Assembly (NCBI GenBank): GCA_030142905.1
Contig: JASJOG010000149.1
Span: forward strand, 805,937-869,936
Length of the DNA stretch: 64,000 nt
Reading direction: 5' to 3'
Source: Heliopora coerulea
Taxonomy: Eukaryota > Cnidaria > Anthozoa > Scleralcyonacea > Helioporidae
Made by a program: the position numbers and the translations under genes. The notes beneath the pieces are model-generated. The model ran no database searches. It worked only from the letters and a program-made list of their open reading frames with translations, and was not told the DNA's origin. Of the stretch, positions 1-16,601 are shown one piece after another. Position 1 is the stretch's first letter, and the number at the start of each line of letters is the position of its first letter.

Positions 1-132
1 TTTCAGCATTTTTTTAAAAAGGATGAGAAGAATAACATACATAACAAATATCAATTCATATTAAGTACAATATAATTATATGGTCAAAAGTGGATTTTAA
101 CCATTCAAAATTGAATGAATATGGAAGGTTTC

Positions 133-2210
133 TCAAAAAATTCTTAAATCATCACTCCAGTGGTCTGCTGATAGCTTATCATTTGGCTGGCTTTGAGAAC
201 ATATCAGTTCACCCCATAGTAAATTTCTTGAACAACTTGGGCAGTAGCCTTCCAAAGGAATACAGAAAGTTTTTTCTTGTTTATCAACAGATAGGAATTT
301 CTTGGCCAGACAAGTGATGTGTGCAGCCATAGTACAATCTGAGTGCAAGCATTTTAAAACACAATCAGGAGTCTGAAAAAGATTAGTAAAAACATGCTCA
401 TCAGTAGAGGACATCTACATTATCATGCATAATTTACGTTTAAGGTTGTTCTGAGCTTTTATAGGGTAGGTTCACAATAATAGTTCTCGGCATAATGGTA
501 ATAATGTTGATTATTTTGTTCAAGAAATTTTGGAGAGTTTAGCTACTGAGGCAGTGGAGGGCTTGACAAGTCAAAAAAATTCCATGTGGGCAAAAGTACC
601 AGCTTATTTCTAGGCATAATTTATACATGATGAAAGTAGGCCATGCACAAAATATTTCACACCCTGGCTGCAGTGAGACATTTCTGAAAGCAATTAAGAA
701 TACTTACAACCAGAATTACAGTACAACTTAATGTTGCTATTCAAAATTTAATAAAGCAAGCTATACTTCACAAAAGAAGACTTTTGTGAAGTATAGCAAG
801 ATACCAAGCTCAGATACCAAGATACAGATACCAAGCTCAGATCTCTTAATGTACGCATTGTGTAGAGAACCAAGAGACAGGAAAACGAAATTATCTCTCA
901 CAAAAAGCATCATATGCCTTGATATCAATTATAATAATTGTGTTTTTAATAGCAAAATTAGTCATCAATACTGACAACTTAAATGGTTGTGAGTATTCTA
1001 AGCATACTCAGACAGATCAACATCACAAGCTGGATCAGTTATACAATGAGAAATATTAACTTTAGATGGCACAAAACAGCAGCATACCTACCATAAGACC
1101 ACTACATATACTACAGAAAGATGCCAAGTCACTGTTGGATTTTTGACATCTGTGTACAGTCTCTTTTGGCATTTTCTGGCTAGTTACAGGACCATAAACT
1201 ATTGGCATATGAATGGGAGGTTGCTTCAGTGGATCAAAGTCCATTTTATACTCTTCTTTCAGCCACCTGATTGTTAATGGCAGTCTATTCCAGGGCCCAA
1301 CACGCAACATTTCCGTCAAGACTTTAAAGTAAAATATCAGACCACTTTCTGATTTTTTCTTTGCAATAATGTGTTTCAAACGTCGACTCTTACAAGGATG
1401 CTGCCATGCCCACTCAAACTAGAAAGCAAATTAGTGGGTTAAATGTTTTTTTAGTTATACAGTACAAGTAGTTTGCTGGTGAACTTTCCAAGTTTTCATT
1501 CTTCGATAATAATGTATTCTGCGGTTGATTGTCGTGATTATGAGCATCACTAACCGTTTCAAGAGGTATTACCACACCCAAAGAATTTGAATCAGTTCAA
1601 AAAAAAAAATGGAACAAGAATTGTCCTAAAGCTTTAATGAAACCTCATCGTTTAAAAGGTTTTACCGCACTAGTAAACTTTTTGGCGTTCACATAAATTC
1701 CACCGGGCTCTATTTACATAAAGACTTTTCCAAACTGTCCTTATGTTCTCTAGTTTTAACCCAGTATTTACATTTTACAAATTAAGGTAGCCAATGGTAA
1801 CAAACTACAAAGCTGCTAAAACAAGTCACTCACTCTTAGTGCGGAAACATCATTTGGAAAGCCATGGACAATCAATACCATCTCCCTAATTTGAAGTGAA
1901 GAAAGGGATATATCACAAGCGTAAACATAGTTCTCTTTCTATCGACCATGGCATAAATTAGCAAATAAATTTTTATAAAATTATCGTCAACAAAAAAGGA
2001 AACCAACGAACTGGTTTGAAGTTATCAAACTTACCATGGTCCCTTATTGCTAGTTCTGAATGCCCCTCCTTTCTCGACTCCACCATTATGCTGCTTAACC
2101 CTTCTGTTTGGATCAACAGTAAACCCAATGTAAGTACGACCTTTATGCTTTGGATTTAAACAATATAGTAAGTAACAACCAAAAAACCGACAATTTTCTC
2201 CGCTTGCCAT
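133..2210 (-). CDS. SLX1: SLX1 structure-specific endonuclease subunit (4 exons)
   Basis: Exons in transcript order: 2210-2035, 1885-1834, 1418-1092, 372-133, joining to 264 aa; phases close (2, 0, 0). Residues about 8-76 form a GIY-YIG nuclease domain: the GIY-like segment [11 protein letters not shown], then [11 protein letters not shown] and KQHNGG, with R36 or R37 as the catalytic arginine; exon 3 opens FEWAWQHP, whose E78 is the expected metal ligand. The middle has [14 protein letters not shown], typical of SLX1. The C-terminus is a RING/PHD-like zinc finger (CSIC, CLHSDC, HITC, CPSC) ending near LLWGEL. Family knowledge: SLX1 is the catalytic subunit that works with the SLX4 scaffold in the nucleus to cut Holliday junctions, flaps and replication forks. 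The length matches animal SLX1 (about 270 aa). The start at 2210 is the first Met before the GIY segment. The gene diverges from the decarboxylase to its right. Confidence 0.9.
760..797. repeat. Perfect 17-bp hairpin in SLX1 intron 3
   Basis: GCTATACTTCACAAAAG (760-776), a 4-nt loop and its exact reverse complement (781-797). Direct copies of ATACCAAGCTCAG follow at about 800-841. Possibly a decayed foldback element. The rest of the intron (373-1091) shows nothing recognisable. Confidence 0.8.
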
Positions 2211-2439
2211 CGTTTGTTGACATTGATTTTCAAATTACGCTAGAAGGTGATGTGAAAAGTGCGAACACTGTTCAAAATACCGCGGGCCTGCAATTCCTAT
2301 GTTTCATTTCCTCATTCATCTCTGCACTAACGTCGTGCTGTAGGTCAGGAATGAACTTCGCGACTGGAATTATCTGGTTAGCGTCTGGTGCAAGCCAGTT
2401 GAACGTGAAAACTTCTCACACTCATTAGTGCTTTATGAG

Positions 2440-2440
<1 letters not shown>

Positions 2441-2467
<27 letters not shown>
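2441..2467. repeat. Poly(A) tract
   Basis: Twenty-seven consecutive A between the SLX1 start and the decarboxylase. The 2211-2992 interval is otherwise AT-rich spacer that should hold both divergent promoters; no core promoter motif could be assigned. Confidence 0.9.
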
Positions 2468-2470
<3 letters not shown>

Positions 2471-3013
2471 AAGAAATACCCGGTTATAAAGAGTTTGAAA
2501 TCAGGAAGATCTTCATAAAGTTGATCACCGCAGCCAGATGATGAAATATGATAAACGACACTTTAGCCAGAAGATTAGTCTCTTGGAATGGCATGCGTTT
2601 TAGCAGGAACCGATGTCGAGCAATAGTGACAAATTGCATGCTTATTATTACACGGTCGATTGACGTAAAGAAGGCATGCATGAGCATTTCGTTCATTATG
2701 CAATATTGTTTTGTGAAGAGAACTACAAGAAATATTTGCAGTCGCACACTTGAGTAGCAATATACTACGTTCAATATCTGAAGAATTTCAATCTGATAGG
2801 TAGGACTTCTTACAGTTTAAAATTCTTGCGTTGTCTTTGATCTGTTTATGTAGATATTTAAATCTGCATATTTTATAATCTGGCATATGTCAGGCAAGTA
2901 AATACTATAAGTCAGAAACGAGGGAAAGAAATTCTGGTTGAATCAGATTATGATTGTCAGAAGTCACCTGCTAACTTTTGTGTTTATTTTAGGAATTATA
3001 GGAAACAAACTAC

Positions 3014-4696
3014 ATGACAGCATACTTACAGCAGAGAAGAAAGGTACAAAATACCAAACAAGTCTCACAAAGAACTCCTGCGTTTGGATATTATCCTACA
3101 TTAAACAAAGATGATCTCAAACTTTCTGACAAGGGACTTTCCCCAGCACAACAAGAAAATGCCTGGAAGAAGGTCTATAACTACCTTCATGCTTATAAAA
3201 GCACCATGATTGGTTATCAAGTTAATGAAAACCTTCATTGCACTGCTGTCCTGAAAGATTATTTGGACTTTCATATTAACAACTGTGGAGATCCATTCAT
3301 TGGTGGTAATTACCATGTTAATACAAAACTCATGGAATGTGCTGTTCTGGATTACTTTGCTAAACTTTGGAACATAAAATTACCAGAGTTAGAGAACAGT
3401 GAAGACCAAAATGAGTCATATTGGGGTTATGTGGTTTCCATGGGTTGTACTGAAGCAAACCTCTATGCTTTGTATAATGCAAGGGATTATTTGTCTGGAA
3501 AGCCACTTATTCACAGTGACCATGAAGCAAACTGTAAGAAAAACCATTGTTATGCAGATACAGGTCCACTATGCCAAAGTACAATGACCAACCCCAATGC
3601 TTTTACACCGGTTGCTTTTTACTCTGAAGATGCCCATTATTGTCAAGCCAAGGCAATGCAGGTTTTAAGAATTAAGACATTTTATGAGCTTGGAAGTGGG
3701 CAGTTTCCTTGTCCATTGATATATCCAGATGATTACCCAACTTCATACAGTGCAGATTTCCTTGGTCAAAATGGTTGGCCATGTTTAGTTCCAGTTGGTG
3801 AAGATGGTTCAATGCATTTACCTTCTCTGGTAAAACTGGTCAGTGCTTTTGTATCCAGAGGTTATCCTCCTATTGTGATATTCACTAGTGGGGCAACATT
3901 TAAAGGAAACTATGAGAATCCACAAGCTGCTATAAGTGAATTGGTACCTATTTTAAGACAGAACAACCTTTATGAACGCAATATTTACTACTCATCTGAA
4001 GACCCATCAAAGTTTGATAGACGCTACGGCTTTTGGTTCCATGTAGATGGTGCACTGGGTGCTGCACACCTTCCCTTTGTAGAAATTGCAATGAATCAAG
4101 GATTATTGGATGACAAGTTTCCAAATGGGTTTCCAGTGTTTGATTTCCGCATTTCAGAAGTGATGTCCATTGCCATGAGCCTGCATAAGTGGTTTGGCTG
4201 TCCATTTCCATCTGGGATTTATATGACAAGGAAAAAGAATCAACTGCAACCTCCAACCAACCCACTCTACATAGGCTGTGGAGATACCACATTTGCAGGG
4301 TCTAGAAATGGACATGCTGTCCTGACACTATGGGACTTTTTATCAAAGAACTCACACCAGGAGCTTGCAGAACGAGCTGTAAGAGGTCAGAAAATGACAA
4401 AATTTGCATATAAGAAACTTCAAGAACTGGAAAAGGAACTTGGAATAGACTTGTGGCTGTCACGTAGTCCTGGTTCATTATTTATTTGTTTCAAACAACC
4501 CAGGGAAGACATTGTCCATAAATATTCTTTGGCTTGCAACACATTGCTTGTTAAAACAACACAGGGTAAACTAGAAAGAAGACTTTATTGTCATCTATGT
4601 GTTATGCCACATGTTAATGAAGAGCTGATTGAAGATTTCATTAAAGCATTGAAAATGCCTGGGTCATTTCCACTACAAGACACCTACACTGTATGA
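3014..4696 (+). CDS. Group II pyridoxal-phosphate-dependent decarboxylase, single coding exon
   Basis: A 560-aa reading frame with no intron in its coding part. An acceptor (TTTATTTTAG, exon from 2993) lies 21 nt before the ATG, so an upstream 5'UTR exon is likely. Fold-type I PLP features are visible: MGCTEANLYALYNARDYL (about 140-157, phosphate and substrate region), FHVDGALGAAHLPF with D345 for the pyridine nitrogen, and SLHKWFGCPFPSG with K392 as the Schiff-base lysine after the conserved His. The family (Pfam Pyridoxal_deC) decarboxylates amino acids such as histidine, glutamate, aromatic residues, serine or aspartate. The substrate cannot be read from sequence; the protein does not look like ordinary animal GAD, AADC or HDC, being closer in feel to bacterial and plant-type members. 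No signal peptide is seen, so it is probably cytosolic. All other housekeeping genes here are split into many exons, which makes the intact frame notable. Confidence 0.87.
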   Translation: MTAYLQQRRKVQNTKQVSQRTPAFGYYPTLNKDDLKLSDKGLSPAQQENAWKKVYNYLHAYKSTMIGYQVNENLHCTAVLKDYLDFHINNCGDPFIGGNYHVNTKLMECAVLDYFAKLWNIKLPELENSEDQNESYWGYVVSMGCTEANLYALYNARDYLSGKPLIHSDHEANCKKNHCYADTGPLCQSTMTNPNAFTPVAFYSEDAHYCQAKAMQVLRIKTFYELGSGQFPCPLIYPDDYPTSYSADFLGQNGWPCLVPVGEDGSMHLPSLVKLVSAFVSRGYPPIVIFTSGATFKGNYENPQAAISELVPILRQNNLYERNIYYSSEDPSKFDRRYGFWFHVDGALGAAHLPFVEIAMNQGLLDDKFPNGFPVFDFRISEVMSIAMSLHKWFGCPFPSGIYMTRKKNQLQPPTNPLYIGCGDTTFAGSRNGHAVLTLWDFLSKNSHQELAERAVRGQKMTKFAYKKLQELEKELGIDLWLSRSPGSLFICFKQPREDIVHKYSLACNTLLVKTTQGKLERRLYCHLCVMPHVNEELIEDFIKALKMPGSFPLQDTYTV

Positions 4697-5441
4697 TGGT
4701 GTTTAGCCAAGTACAATATAGTTGCATTAGAACTGAACTATGGTAAAAGTTAGTGATTTCAATCTGATTTTTAAAAATTTTAGTTGAAATGTGATATATT
4801 TTTCTGTTATATTTATACAAATTCATAAAGAATGTATAACTTTAATTAGGGTCTATTGAAAAAGCATTTTATTTTGGTACTTATTATTTAATTTTTGGAT
4901 TATTTAACTTTAAAATTTGTTTGAGAGTATATATTTATTTCTTGTCAGTGATTAAGGAATGTAACAAAATGTTGTAATAATTGTCAATTTAATATAATTA
5001 TTTTAATATAAGTGAACTTAGTGGCATTTTAAATTATTGTAAATCATCAAAGAAGTAAAAATATTGCCTTTAATCTAGGTATTTAATTAAAATTTAATAG
5101 TGTAGCTCAGACTTGTTATTTTTAACAGAGAAAAGTTGCGAAGAACCTTGCTCTAAAAATATGTCATGAATCAGTATTTCAACTGATTTTTTTGTTTCAA
5201 CTAATTTTTTTTAATGTAAAATACTTCAAGAATCCTCACTAAATTACATTGCCACATATTTGATTAATATATTTATCTTTATAACGTCAGTGATATAAAT
5301 GCTGTCTAATATTTAGTCATATTTCAGAGCAGTAGGACTCAAGGATACCGTGTTCCTGTTTCATTCAGCAATCTCGCGTGTAAACACGGTCCACGCGAGT
5401 TTCCCCTATCATGGCGCCTTTTCAGGTAATTCGAGTTTAGA
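4697..5441. other. Intergenic and 3'UTR, AT-rich
   Basis: Presumed 3'UTR of the decarboxylase followed by the TGS1 promoter and 5'UTR. No additional gene, RNA or repeat is recognised. Confidence 0.5.
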
Positions 5442-10038
<4,597 letters not shown>

Positions 10039-10194
10039 TTTACTGAAGGATGGGTAATTGTAAGAAGGTTTTAACTCACAAATTGCAGATGCCGTAAATA
10101 ATTGCTTCTACTTTGATCATTCTATGATTTGTCATTCCATATAATTTATTTTACATCTTAAACCTAAACTGATAAAATATGATGTAGCTATGTC

Positions 10195-10200
10195 AATAAA
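10195..10200 (+). promoter_or_regulatory. Candidate polyadenylation signal of TGS1
   Basis: AATAAA 157 nt after the TGS1 stop codon, the first canonical hexamer downstream. The rest of 10039-10985 is spacer with the microsatellite listed next and the CLYBL 5' flank. Confidence 0.5.
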
Positions 10201-10455
10201 ATAATTTAAGTTTTTTTGTCTGATACTCAGCCACTCACAAAACCTTCCCAGTGTACAAGTTTCAGATGATCTCACTTTGGGTTTCTTCTTGTATGTTACT
10301 AGACGAAAAGGGGAGATCTACCTTTTCTAGAACAATTGGGTATAAATAAATTTCAAAAATATTTTTAAACATTTTACTTTGTGTCCTTTTATACTGTAAC
10401 AATAAATGTATATATATGTATACATGTGCATGTATATAATACAAAATACATAATA

Positions 10456-10470
10456 CATACACACACACAC

Positions 10471-10539
<69 letters not shown>

Positions 10540-10572
10540 TGTATATATGTGTGTGTGTGTGTGTGAGTGTGT
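10456..10572. repeat. Compound microsatellite (AC)n-(CATA)n-(TA)n-(TG)n
   Basis: ACAC run, CATA units, a long pure AT run (about 10485-10536), then TATG and GTGT runs. Likely length-polymorphic. Confidence 0.95.
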
Positions 10573-10985
10573 ATTTTATGTAATGGTTTGAACTTTTATG
10601 GGCTTGGTCTCAGATAAAACTGAGATTCTAAACTGGTTGAATTTTGTATCCTTGTACCTAAAAAACTATTTTTTATTTCAAAAGCCGTTGTTAACATTAT
10701 GTGTGATGGATGCCAAGTATAATTACACATAATTGCCGAGATAATGGTAACGGTTGCCAGTGCGTTCTAGTCCCTCATGGCGGGTCGGACGTGGATCGCG
10801 GAACACCTTCGAGGAGATTGAAATGTAACTTCATTTTTGACGAAGGCTTTATTCATTTGTGGTTCGGATTATTAGGCAGAATCGACGAACAAACGTCTTT
10901 CCAATGGAAGGACTAATGATCCCTGGAACTATTTTTACATCGTTTAGGCGCTCCTCAGCCTCAGGTATTTTGAAAAGTACAAAAA

Positions 10986-13900
10986 ATGCGCGCGAGATTA
11001 TTACGAGTTCTGCGCGTAGTAGAAATGGCGGGAGTGGGAAGAAGTGTATTTAAAAAGCATACAAATGTTTGTCGCTTTTATACAATATTAAACACTGTTG
11101 CCCAACGCTTTGAGAGCACAGGTAGATTATCTGCACGAAGGTCATTGCTTTACATCCCTGGAAACGACGAAAAAAAGATAAGGAAAGCGGCAAATTTGAA
11201 AGCAGACGTAGTCGTTCTTGATTGCGAAGATGGAGTAGCGTTAAACCGTAAGGTTAGTGGAGAAGAGTAATTTGTAATTGTAGCTCATGATTCATTGTTA
11301 GTAGCTGAAGCACAGGAGGCATTGCGTTTATACATGTATTATTACAAGGATGTAGTATTGATGGAATAACAATATGCTGAGCATCTCTCTCTACCATTGC
11401 TATTCAGCAATAATTCTGAATCAGTTATTTTGTCAAACTTACAACATCCTTTGGGATTGGTACAACGACTGTGTCAAGAACAATTGTATTGTCCAAACCC
11501 TAAGTACATTCATTTAGTGTACTTGTAATATCTGATCTATGACAAAGTACCTCCAGCATATCATTTGAAATTGACTTTAGTGCATTTGTCGGTTTCTGGA
11601 GGAACTAAGGCTGATTATAGGTATTGAATAATCATGAATGTGCAAAAACAAACAACAGTCATCTCCTTCCAGGAAGAAGTAAAACGTTTCAAACACCAAA
11701 AATGAACAAAAAAAATGTTATCAGCCAACAGGTTGTAATGTTTTGCATTAAAACATCTTTGCATTTTGTTACTGTCATGGTTCAAAGTTTTGATGAATTA
11801 TACTCTATTTTTTTGTCAAAATTATACTTTTTTGAACCACCAGTACTGTGATCTTACAATGATAATCAAGTGTTTGAGAAAGTTGGAAGCTGATCAGAAC
11901 CACTGAAACAAAACTTAACATTTACAGTTTATATATGCCATCTCTAATCATTTTATGTAATCTGAATGGCTAAAGGAATGCCTAGGACTTGTCCCTGTGA
12001 TGAGTAAAGTCATTTGTGAGCCAGGATTAAATGCTGACGAACACCTTTCTTCCCTAATTGGTTAAGCAACACATTTTGAGACAAGTATTAACAAAAATAG
12101 GATTATATTGTTCTGAACAGTATTTTTATTATACCAAATTGTGTCTGATGATGTTGGAACATTATCCAGTAAATGTAATCTTGTTTTTGTAATATTTGTC
12201 TCAAAAGAATTAATGGTACTATGAGAGTTAAAGGAAGTGCTTCAATAATGTAATGTAAAGAAAGTTTCAGAATAAAACTTTCCAGCTGACTTCCCATCAG
12301 GGTTTTTCAGCAGTTAACTATGTACCTAAAGTTTGAGGGGTTCATTGCATACATAAACGTAAGGTTAATTTCCACTTGGTGTATTGATTTCTTATCAACT
12401 TCTGTTTTTTTGATTACTTGATGGTTGCAAGCATGAGCATTGATTTCTAACAGGAGATCATATCCTGTTTTGCCTGGGGTAAAATGAATGACTTATATGA
12501 ATGAAATAATGGAAAGTGTCAATCAAAATAACTTAGTGCTCACACAACAAGTACCCCCTCCTGAATAAATCTCATAAAGTTAGGTGGTGAAGGGCAGTCT
12601 GGAAGGCTAGTGCCCTCAATAGTTTTCCTTGGCTGATCATGTTATCACCAGAAATATTATACATAACTTGTAAAAATGGCTCACAATCAGGCCCAGGGGA
12701 CCTAAAAGAACCAATAAGAAAAGCTAAAATCACCAAAAATTTCAATCAGAAAAAACCCCAACTAAGTTTGGTATTTATTTGTGCTTGGACTCTTTAGAAT
12801 GAAGCCAGAGAGATGATCTCTAATATGCTTAATTCAGCTTACTTTGGTTCCAGTGAAGTCAGTGTTAGGATCAACTCTGTGGATAGTGGTGAACTTGCTG
12901 TGAATGACATGAAAAAATTCTTACAAGGTCCAACTTTGCCAACAACACTTCTAGTTCCAAAAGTGGAACATGTCCACCATCTGGAGTGGGTAAGTTGAAC
13001 TCACCAGTGATCATGGGCATGTTATTTAATCCAGGCATGTTAGGGTTTACTTGTGCATAAAATAATCAGAGTTTATTATTGGAGTTTGCTATGATGTTTG
13101 CCATTGCTTATTGGAGTTTACTATTTTTATGTGATGGAAAGCTCTCTTCAATACCATAACTCTATATGCTACCAATGATCAAAATGACTTGCTTTTAGGG
13201 GTGTAATGATTAATTGAATTCTCAGTTAATCACAATTATGACCATTTGGTTCAATTCACGATTTTTTGGTCCCACATTTCAATTTTTGTTTGATTTGAAT
13301 TGCTCCAGCTTGCCCTTGAAAAGTGCCTTTAAAGCATTAAATAAAAATAAAAAGACACTTGGTTTTCAGATTTTTAATGATCATTCATGCAAATGAGTTC
13401 TTATTTTATGACATCAGAATTCAGAAACCTTTAAATATGGTGTTGTTGATTGAGGAGCTAAGGAGTTTGTACACCATAGTTTGTGTGCCATTTTGGGTTG
13501 TGTGGTAAAAAGTTAAGCATTTTTCAGTTTTGAATCCTATTAAAGGAGTTTTTGTTGAATCCCATGCTGTTTAATTTTTGTATGATAAGAAGTTAGAATC
13601 ATTTGCATAATCAAATCAAAATACTTAAAATTGAAAGGCAATAGTTGAAATCAAATCGAATCCAAAGGTATATGAATTGTTGTATCCCTACTTGCTTTCA
13701 TATCTCCTAGATTTCTCTTAATGCTAGAATTCAAGTTTCAATGCTAAACTTGCATGTAGAGTTCACTGTGCTTTTACCTTTCAAGTCCACAAAAGTTGCT
13801 TTGCAAAATTAATTTGCCAAACAATTTACATTCCATGTTATGTCATGATACCCTATGTAGCAACTAGAAATCTTACAGTATCAGATTATTAAAAATTGTC

Positions 13901-16601
13901 TCAATTACCTTAACTCTTAAAGCCAGGACTGTCAATGCCTTTCTTAGAGCTTCATTCTGGCCAGAGAATTACTGATACATTCAGACTCAGATGAGGCAAC
14001 TTGATTCAGATTTGCAGCAATCAAAAGGTTCAAAGCATGTCTTGGTTTGCCTCTTAAATCTTACCAATATGGCTTTAGAATTTTATTTAGCCATTGCAAG
14101 TAGATTTTGTTTGCTAGAGAGAGACTTGCAGAATTTAAATTGATAAATTATTGGGAAAAAAAACAAACCCAGAAAACATCCTCTGCTGTTTCTTAACATA
14201 CGTATCTGGTTTTATCCATTTTTGTTTTCAAGGTAAATGAAAAGTTGTTACCAGTGGCAAAGTCTGTGGAACCAAACATGAGAATGTCTCTTATCATTTA
14301 TATTGAATCAGCTCTTGGTCTGCTTAATCTCAGGGAGATTTTGGATTATGGGGTAGATGAAACCAACATGTTTAATCTTGAAGCTGTAGTATTTGGGTCG
14401 GATGACTTTTTTGCAAACATAGGTTTGTAATTATTTATATTTGACTGGTTCAGCTGAAAATATCACTTTTTAAAGACAAAGGCACACACAGTTCCTTTTT
14501 GCAATTAGGTCTTAGCTGAGAAAGCTTTTACCCAGGGATTTGGTGTAAGTTTGGTATTTTCCATCCATTATTTACCCTTGAAATATGTGTTTGTCTTGTG
14601 ATCTTCATTGTGTCTGTGCAAGTTTCAATATTTCAATGTTACTTGTAATTTGTCCAATTGACTTCATCAACATTGTTATTTAACAACTAGTCACCAGTGT
14701 CTGGGTGATTGTTAATATTTACCAGGCCACGAAGTACAAAGGTAAATTTAAGCCAATTATTGTTTGGACTGAGTTGCCAAATTGTTTTAGTGAAACATCA
14801 GATGTGATTATCAGAGACAAACAAAAAGTAACTGAATTAAAAACCCTGAGTTTAGGTTCATACTTGATTGTTTTTAGAATTGCTGTAATTACAATGAATG
14901 AGTTTGTTACAAGGGGATTAATTCAACCAATCAGGTTGCAAGAAATTCTGTATATATGTCTAACATTTTATTAACAGTCATACACATATGCATAAATATG
15001 TATGTGTATATGATTACATTGATTTTGTGTATAATGACATGATGTATGTACATTATTGAAAACAATACTGTTTAATTATGAAATTATGGGAAAGAAATGT
15101 AATGTTGTGGCTCATTTGTTAACTTGACCTACTACGGATACGTGTCGTAGTACGTGACTATAGTTATGTTGTTGTGGTACAGATTTGTTAGGATTCTTAA
15201 GCAAACACAACTAAAACGTCAATGACAACAGCAGTCGTACAACAGAATTTTTCATACGAAAGAAACAGAATGAACAATAAGCTCCAAGTGTAACCTCAAC
15301 TTTGTGTTTACTCTCCATACAACGTCACTTGGAACATCTTCACGTGTTCAGGACAACGTTAGCACGAGGAAGGACTAAAGTGTTTAGTTGAGTTTAACGT
15401 CAAACTGTGGTGTAAAATCCCTTTAGGTCCTTTCAATCTTTTTAGAGGTCATAAAAACATTGCGTCAAATATCCAACACGACATCAGTGATCCATGGTTT
15501 ATGATCATTTCTAAAATTTTATTTATCTATCGCCGTCGTCGCGTTAGCTTGTTTGAGGTCCTCATTTTTTGGAATAGACAGACATGAAGTGTAACTGTAG
15601 AGCGCAATGAACTGAGAAAAAAATGCTTAGAAGTCGGTGCTCTACCTCTTTTTTGTAATGTTGCGTATTACCGGTAATTTCGTCCACATCCTTAGTTTGT
15701 GTGTGCTACATTTAGGTGCTACAAGAACTGATGATGCAAAGGAATTGCTATATGCCCGCCAGTCAATTATTGTTCATTGTAAAGCTTACGGACTACAAGC
15801 CATTGATATGGTTCATATTGAATACAAAGGTTGGTAAGTGCAGCAAATCTTACAGTACGCTTTGGTTCTTTCCAGCCAGCATGCCTACTTTTGACTGGTG
15901 AAATTAGTCTGGCGTTAGCCAGAGTAAATTGATTGAAGATTGATCCTGCGTAGAAGCAATTAATGGCTCCTGTCATAACTTTACCCAGCATCTTATTTTT
16001 ATTTTAGATCTGGCTGCACTTGAGAAGGAGGCGGTTGAAGGTGCTAAAATGGGATTTACAGGTACGTGATGTTTGCTTACTAGTGATTACTACTCCCCAA
16101 TGTCTTATGCTCAGTGACTTGCACTATAAAAACGTTTCCGTTTTACAATATCTTTTAGGAAAACAAGTCATTCATCCCAACCAACTTGATGTCGTCAATA
16201 TAGCATTTTCTCCTTCACGTGAAAAAATTGAGTGGGCGAGAGAGCTGGTTAAAGCGTTTGAAGAACAGCAAAAGGAAGGAATTGTGAGTTACCTCTGACC
16301 AAAATATCTTCGACATTATAGACTTATACATCAAATTACTGTTACCGTAAAATCGTTTAAAACGTGGTATCTCCATAACTGGATCTAGTATGTCTGAGTC
16401 TTAAACAAACCTAACATTTGAAGTTAAAAAACGTTAAAAACATTCAATAAATGCGAAATTTCAATCTTGTTGGAATAACTTTCAAGCATTTTCTCTTTGT
16501 GACAGGGTGCTATCAATTTCCGAGGCCAAATGATAGACATGCCGTTGGTAAAACAAGCTTTTAATATCCTCAAAATGGCTAAATCAACTGACCTAAAGTG
16601 A
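10986..16601 (+). CDS. CLYBL: CLYBL, citramalyl-CoA lyase / citrate lyase beta-like, mitochondrial (7 exons)
   Basis: Exons 10986-11252, 12798-12989, 14233-14422, 15716-15829, 16008-16061, 16159-16283 and 16506-16601 give 345 aa with consistent phases; human CLYBL is of similar length. The N-terminus is Arg-rich and lacks acidic residues for about 12 positions (MRARLLRVLRVV), as expected for a mitochondrial presequence; a second Met 13 codons on (MAGVGRS) is an alternative start. Domain motifs follow HpcH/HpaI-CitE order: RRSLLYIPGND, VVLDCEDGVA (Mg-binding acidic pair), VRINSVDSGE, LLVPKVE, IESALGLLNL, VVFGSDDF, GLQAIDMV, GKQVIHPNQ and MIDMPLVKQA. Family knowledge: the enzyme splits (3S)-citramalyl-CoA into acetyl-CoA and pyruvate, in the itaconate/C5 route linked to vitamin B12, with minor malate synthase activity. 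Exon 4 must use the weak donor GTTGGT at 15830. Confidence 0.92.

Noticed and set aside
3948..4292. Minus-strand frame inside the decarboxylase
   Set aside because: Shadow of the plus-strand coding sequence; the PLP motifs fix the coding strand.
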